Source of the DNA: JANNRR01 sp031401675
GTDB taxonomy: Bacteria > Pseudomonadota > Alphaproteobacteria > Rhodobacterales > Rhodobacteraceae
Length of the DNA stretch: 32,747 nucleotides
Assembly (NCBI GenBank): GCA_031401675.1
Contig: JANNRR010000082.1
Coordinates: forward strand, 1 to 32,747
Direction: 5' to 3'
The position numbers and the translations under genes were made by a program. Below the pieces are notes generated by a model. The model was not told the origin of the DNA. It made no database searches and saw only the letters and a program-made list of their open reading frames with translations. This document shows, one piece after another, positions 30,553 to 32,747 of the stretch (position 1 is the first letter of the stretch; every line of letters begins with the position of its first letter).

Positions 30553-30998
30553 GCGGCTGGTCGCGGGGGCATGACGGCGAAGTGCGGCGCGCAATTGGAA
30601 CCTTTTGGACAAGCAGAAAGCCGGGAAAGAGATGCGGCAGTTCGGGAAAGTGCAGATGCCAGAACAGACGTTCATGACTGCGTTGAAGATGGATGCGCGA
30701 GACGCCGGCGGAAACTGAAAGTAGAGTGCGCATTCAGGTGCACCGCTCCCCGTTGGACCAGCACCTTGACTTTTTCAGGATCGCTTGACAAACTGCCGCG
30801 ACAATATGCTGTTATCTTTTGCGTGACAGGTTGCTTCGTCGGCAGTCCATGTCGGCCTGCGTTTCGCCGTCAGCCGCACCTGATGGCAAGTCTCTTTGAA
30901 AATCTGGCCGCGGAAGTCCCGAGCAAACAGCCTCACCGATCCCGATCCGATGTTTCGGAAGGGTTGGTTGGCACCGCGATCCAAAGGAGGAATTGATC
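30553..30998 (+). other. 446-bp gene-free region with candidate RTX promoter
   Basis: No recognisable protein is encoded here; a 141-codon open frame has no family features. Base composition becomes visibly less GC-rich toward the RTX gene. A TTGACA (30785-30790) with TGTTAT 19 nt later (30810-30815) is a candidate promoter, and a second TTGACT lies at 30767-30772. The leader would be about 175 nt long, ending in AAAGGAGG (30983-30990). Confidence 0.4.
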
Positions 30999-32348
30999 AT
31001 GGTGAAAATGACACTGGATTTCTCCACGTCCTACCGCGCCATAACCGACGCTGACATTACCCATCAACTTTCGAGGGAAACGGTTACATTTGACGGCAAC
31101 GACATCCCGATCCATCAGGTAATATTGAGATCTCCGGGGGGCGATTTTGTCATTCCGGCCAGCACTTTCGCCATAAGTACTCCGTATGTACTCTCTCACA
31201 GCGCTCATGCAAACCAATTGGATTTGTACAGTACCGAAAACATCCCCCTACACCCCTATCTGCGGTTTCCAATCGCGGTAAATGGGCCGCCGCTTCACGA
31301 AAATTATGTCCAGCCCGTTTATAATGGCCTGGCGGCTGGGCAATATGCCATCGACAAGAACACTTTCGATCTTGCCCTGGTGGCCTGGATAAACTATCTC
31401 CAAACCAATCCATTCAATGCCAGCGCCGCAACCCTCACCGACGATGGCGGACTTCTGGCGCAATTTTCATCTGACGCACCGACGCGGATCGAGAATTTCG
31501 AGAATCCCACCAGCCTCTTTTCATGCATCATTCGTGGCAGCGGCTTTGATGATGCGTTCAGCGCGGGTCAATTGCCGAGCACTCTTCGTGGCGGTGCCGG
31601 CGACGATGACTTGTTTGGCGGCGCGGGTAACGATGGCATTTTTGGGGACGTCGGCGCGGACATTCTGTACGGGGCGGCGGGAAATGACGTCATGTTTGGC
31701 GGCACCGAAGGCGATGCAGTGCGGGGTGGCGATGGGTCAGACTTCATCAATGGTGGAGCCGACAATGATCTGATTTCCGGTGACCTTGGCAACGACAACC
31801 TGTTGGGGGTCGCCGGGGATGACCAGATTGACGGCAATGGCGGCAATGATACTCTCAACGGCGGCGGAGGTGTCGACGTTCTTCAGGGTGGAACCGGTGC
31901 CGATACGCTGCAGGGGGGGCCAGGCCGCGATCTGCTTTTTGGTGACGTCGGCCCGGACGTTTTGTATGGCGACGACGGCAATGATTTTATCCGCGGCGGG
32001 GTTGGCAAGGACACTCTGACCGGGGGGGCGGGCCGCGACGAGTTCAATTTCGAAATTGTGGGCGCGACGAATGCCGACCGTATCGTTGATTTCTTGCGTG
32101 GCACCGACCGGATTGCTCTGACGAGCGGCGCTTTTCCCGGCCTGAATGGCACCATGAATGCGCAGGAATTTCGTCTTGGCACCGCCGCCGCGGATGGCGA
32201 TGACCGCATCCTCTACGATCAGGCGACCGGCCGGCTCTTTTATGATTCCGATGGCAATCTGAACGGGGCGCAAAGCGCCCCTCCCGTGCTTTTTGCCATC
32301 GTTGGCAACCACGCGGCGCTTTCCTCCGGGGATTTCTTTGTGCTTTGA
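30999..32348 (+). CDS. RTX calcium-binding repeat protein, probably secreted by a type I system
   Basis: A 449-residue protein. Residues 1-190 form an N-terminal domain I do not recognise (no signal peptide, no protease zinc motif). Residues 197-349 are about 16 GGxGxDxLx-type RTX nonapeptides, which bind calcium and fold as a beta-roll. A serralysin-like C-terminal domain follows (NADRIVDFLRGTDRIALTSG, about 358-377; LFYDSDGNLNG). The protein ends in FFVL, typical of uncleaved type I secretion signals. It is probably an extracellular or surface protein. No transporter genes are nearby. AAAGGAGG lies 8 nt before the ATG at 30999. Codon use is less GC-biased than in its neighbours, suggesting transfer or relaxed selection. 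Confidence 0.9.
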   Translation: MVKMTLDFSTSYRAITDADITHQLSRETVTFDGNDIPIHQVILRSPGGDFVIPASTFAISTPYVLSHSAHANQLDLYSTENIPLHPYLRFPIAVNGPPLHENYVQPVYNGLAAGQYAIDKNTFDLALVAWINYLQTNPFNASAATLTDDGGLLAQFSSDAPTRIENFENPTSLFSCIIRGSGFDDAFSAGQLPSTLRGGAGDDDLFGGAGNDGIFGDVGADILYGAAGNDVMFGGTEGDAVRGGDGSDFINGGADNDLISGDLGNDNLLGVAGDDQIDGNGGNDTLNGGGGVDVLQGGTGADTLQGGPGRDLLFGDVGPDVLYGDDGNDFIRGGVGKDTLTGGAGRDEFNFEIVGATNADRIVDFLRGTDRIALTSGAFPGLNGTMNAQEFRLGTAAADGDDRILYDQATGRLFYDSDGNLNGAQSAPPVLFAIVGNHAALSSGDFFVL

Positions 32349-32355
32349 CTACGCC

Positions 32356-32580
32356 GCAGGGTGGGTGCCAGCCTACCACTTCCCGCCAGGCAAGCCGCAG
32401 GATGCCGCATTCATGCGCACCGCCACGCGCTGCAAACCGTAGCTTGGGTGGAACCCACCAGGTCGGGGCGATTGGGGCGAAGGGGTGCAATCCGAAAGCT
32501 GGGAAATCCCCGGCTTTGCCGCCAGTGATGGGTTTCCACCCTACGCCCGGTGTCCAAGTAGGGTGGGGTTCCACCCCACC
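32356..32580. repeat. Cluster of GGGTGG/CCACCC elements downstream of the RTX gene
   Basis: The 260-bp gap before the right terminal repeat holds no gene but several related motifs: CAGGGTGGGTGCC near 32360, TGGGTGGAACCCA (32445-32457), CCACCCTAC paired with GTAGGGTGG (32536-32544 with 32558-32566, a perfect 9-bp inverted repeat), and GGTGGGG paired with CCCCACC (32562-32568 with 32574-32580). The last two stems share bases and exclude each other. Such GTAGGGTGG repeats are widespread between bacterial genes; they could also serve as the RTX terminator region. Confidence 0.55.
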
Positions 32581-32608
32581 ACAACCCCTGCAATCCTTAA
32601 GAATCCCC

Positions 32609-32746
32609 CACACTACACGACTCCCAGGTTTTTGAGTGTTTTTGGGAGGTTGATCCATTCGACAAGAATGTTCGGGTGATCTGAGCGGAGGCGGTTTCTG
32701 AGGAAGGTGAAGCCGGTTCGGAAGTAGGACCTTGCGAGGTATCCGT
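32609..32746. repeat. Right arm of 138-bp perfect terminal inverted repeat
   Basis: This is the exact reverse complement of 1-138; only the last base of the window (32747) lies outside it. It carries the same inward-pointing 43-codon gene end on the minus strand. Sequences just inside the two arms differ, so the shared element is limited to the arms plus whatever lies beyond the window. Confidence 0.9.
32613..32744 (-). CDS. 3' fragment of the same repeated gene as at the left edge
   Basis: An open frame enters from the right edge on the minus strand and ends at a TAG (32613-32615) after 43 codons, identical to the fragment at 3-134. It is the C-terminus of a multicopy gene, possibly a transposase. 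The family is not recognised. Confidence 0.3.
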   Translation of the reverse strand, partial: GYLARSYFRTGFTFLRNRLRSDHPNILVEWINLPKTLKNLGVV

Positions 32747-32747
32747 G

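Noticed and set aside
30571..30996. A 141-codon plus-strand frame before the RTX gene
   Set aside because: It has no recognisable motifs, lacks a ribosome site, spans the probable RTX promoter, and its composition looks non-coding.
1..32747. Interpretation of the whole window as a 32.7-kb transposon or integrated element with terminal inverted repeats
   Set aside because: The interior is chromosomal core (era, rnc, ispH, smc, fmt, rsh) without integrase or mobilisation genes. The arms contain only a gene 3' end, so edge repeats from assembly or separate element copies are more likely.

Overview
The window reads as a chromosomal segment of an alphaproteobacterium in the Rhodobacteraceae (Rhodobacter/Paracoccus-like). 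The evidence is very high GC coding sequence, the gene order folK-rpoZ-rsh-DUF2062-pdxJ-acpS-lepB-rnc-era-DUF1491, which I recall as typical of that family, the folK/NYN-protein pair, a run of deformylase genes beside fmt, and dispersed intergenic elements containing GAAAATATCCCCGC. The window starts and ends in a perfect 138-bp inverted repeat (1-138 and 32609-32746). This suggests a contig bounded by a multicopy element rather than a natural unit.

Layout. 209-9371 (minus strand) is a tightly packed housekeeping operon: folK (folate), rpoZ (RNA polymerase omega), rsh ((p)ppGpp), a DUF2062 membrane protein, pdxJ (vitamin B6), acpS (acyl carrier protein activation), two tandem signal peptidase I genes, rnc, era and a DUF1491 gene. 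It ends at an intrinsic terminator. 9472-13160 (plus) carries a NYN-domain protein, ispH (isoprenoids), a YdeI-like protein, a DUF3429 membrane protein, rnhA and a TetR-type regulator. 13179-15945 (minus) has a small membrane protein, fmt and three overlapping deformylase genes. 16055-17796 (plus) pairs a PatB/MalY-type C-S lyase with an L,D-transpeptidase. 17938-19231 (minus) holds GNAT-GFA-GNAT. 19403-23619 (plus) has smc and a secreted YbjN protein. 24015-26158 (minus) has a glycosyltransferase and a lytic transglycosylase. 26753-28705 (minus) has two cobalamin genes. 28985-29959 (minus) is a glutathionyl-hydroquinone reductase. 30199-32348 (plus) has a conserved hypothetical and an RTX calcium-binding protein.

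The points most worth a second look are these. (1) Two copies of a ~200-bp intergenic element (23764-23963 and 26355-26556) share a series of hairpins, with compensatory base changes in two of them. That suggests a structured RNA or a hairpin-rich mobile repeat. (2) The first signal peptidase paralog is fused to a DUF805 membrane domain and has Met where the catalytic Lys belongs. (3) The third deformylase paralog has lost both the metal-binding Cys (now Ser) and the catalytic Glu (now Gln), yet stays translationally coupled to fmt. Apart from these, the window is mostly ordinary core genome. No tRNA, rRNA, CRISPR array, prophage or complete insertion sequence was seen.
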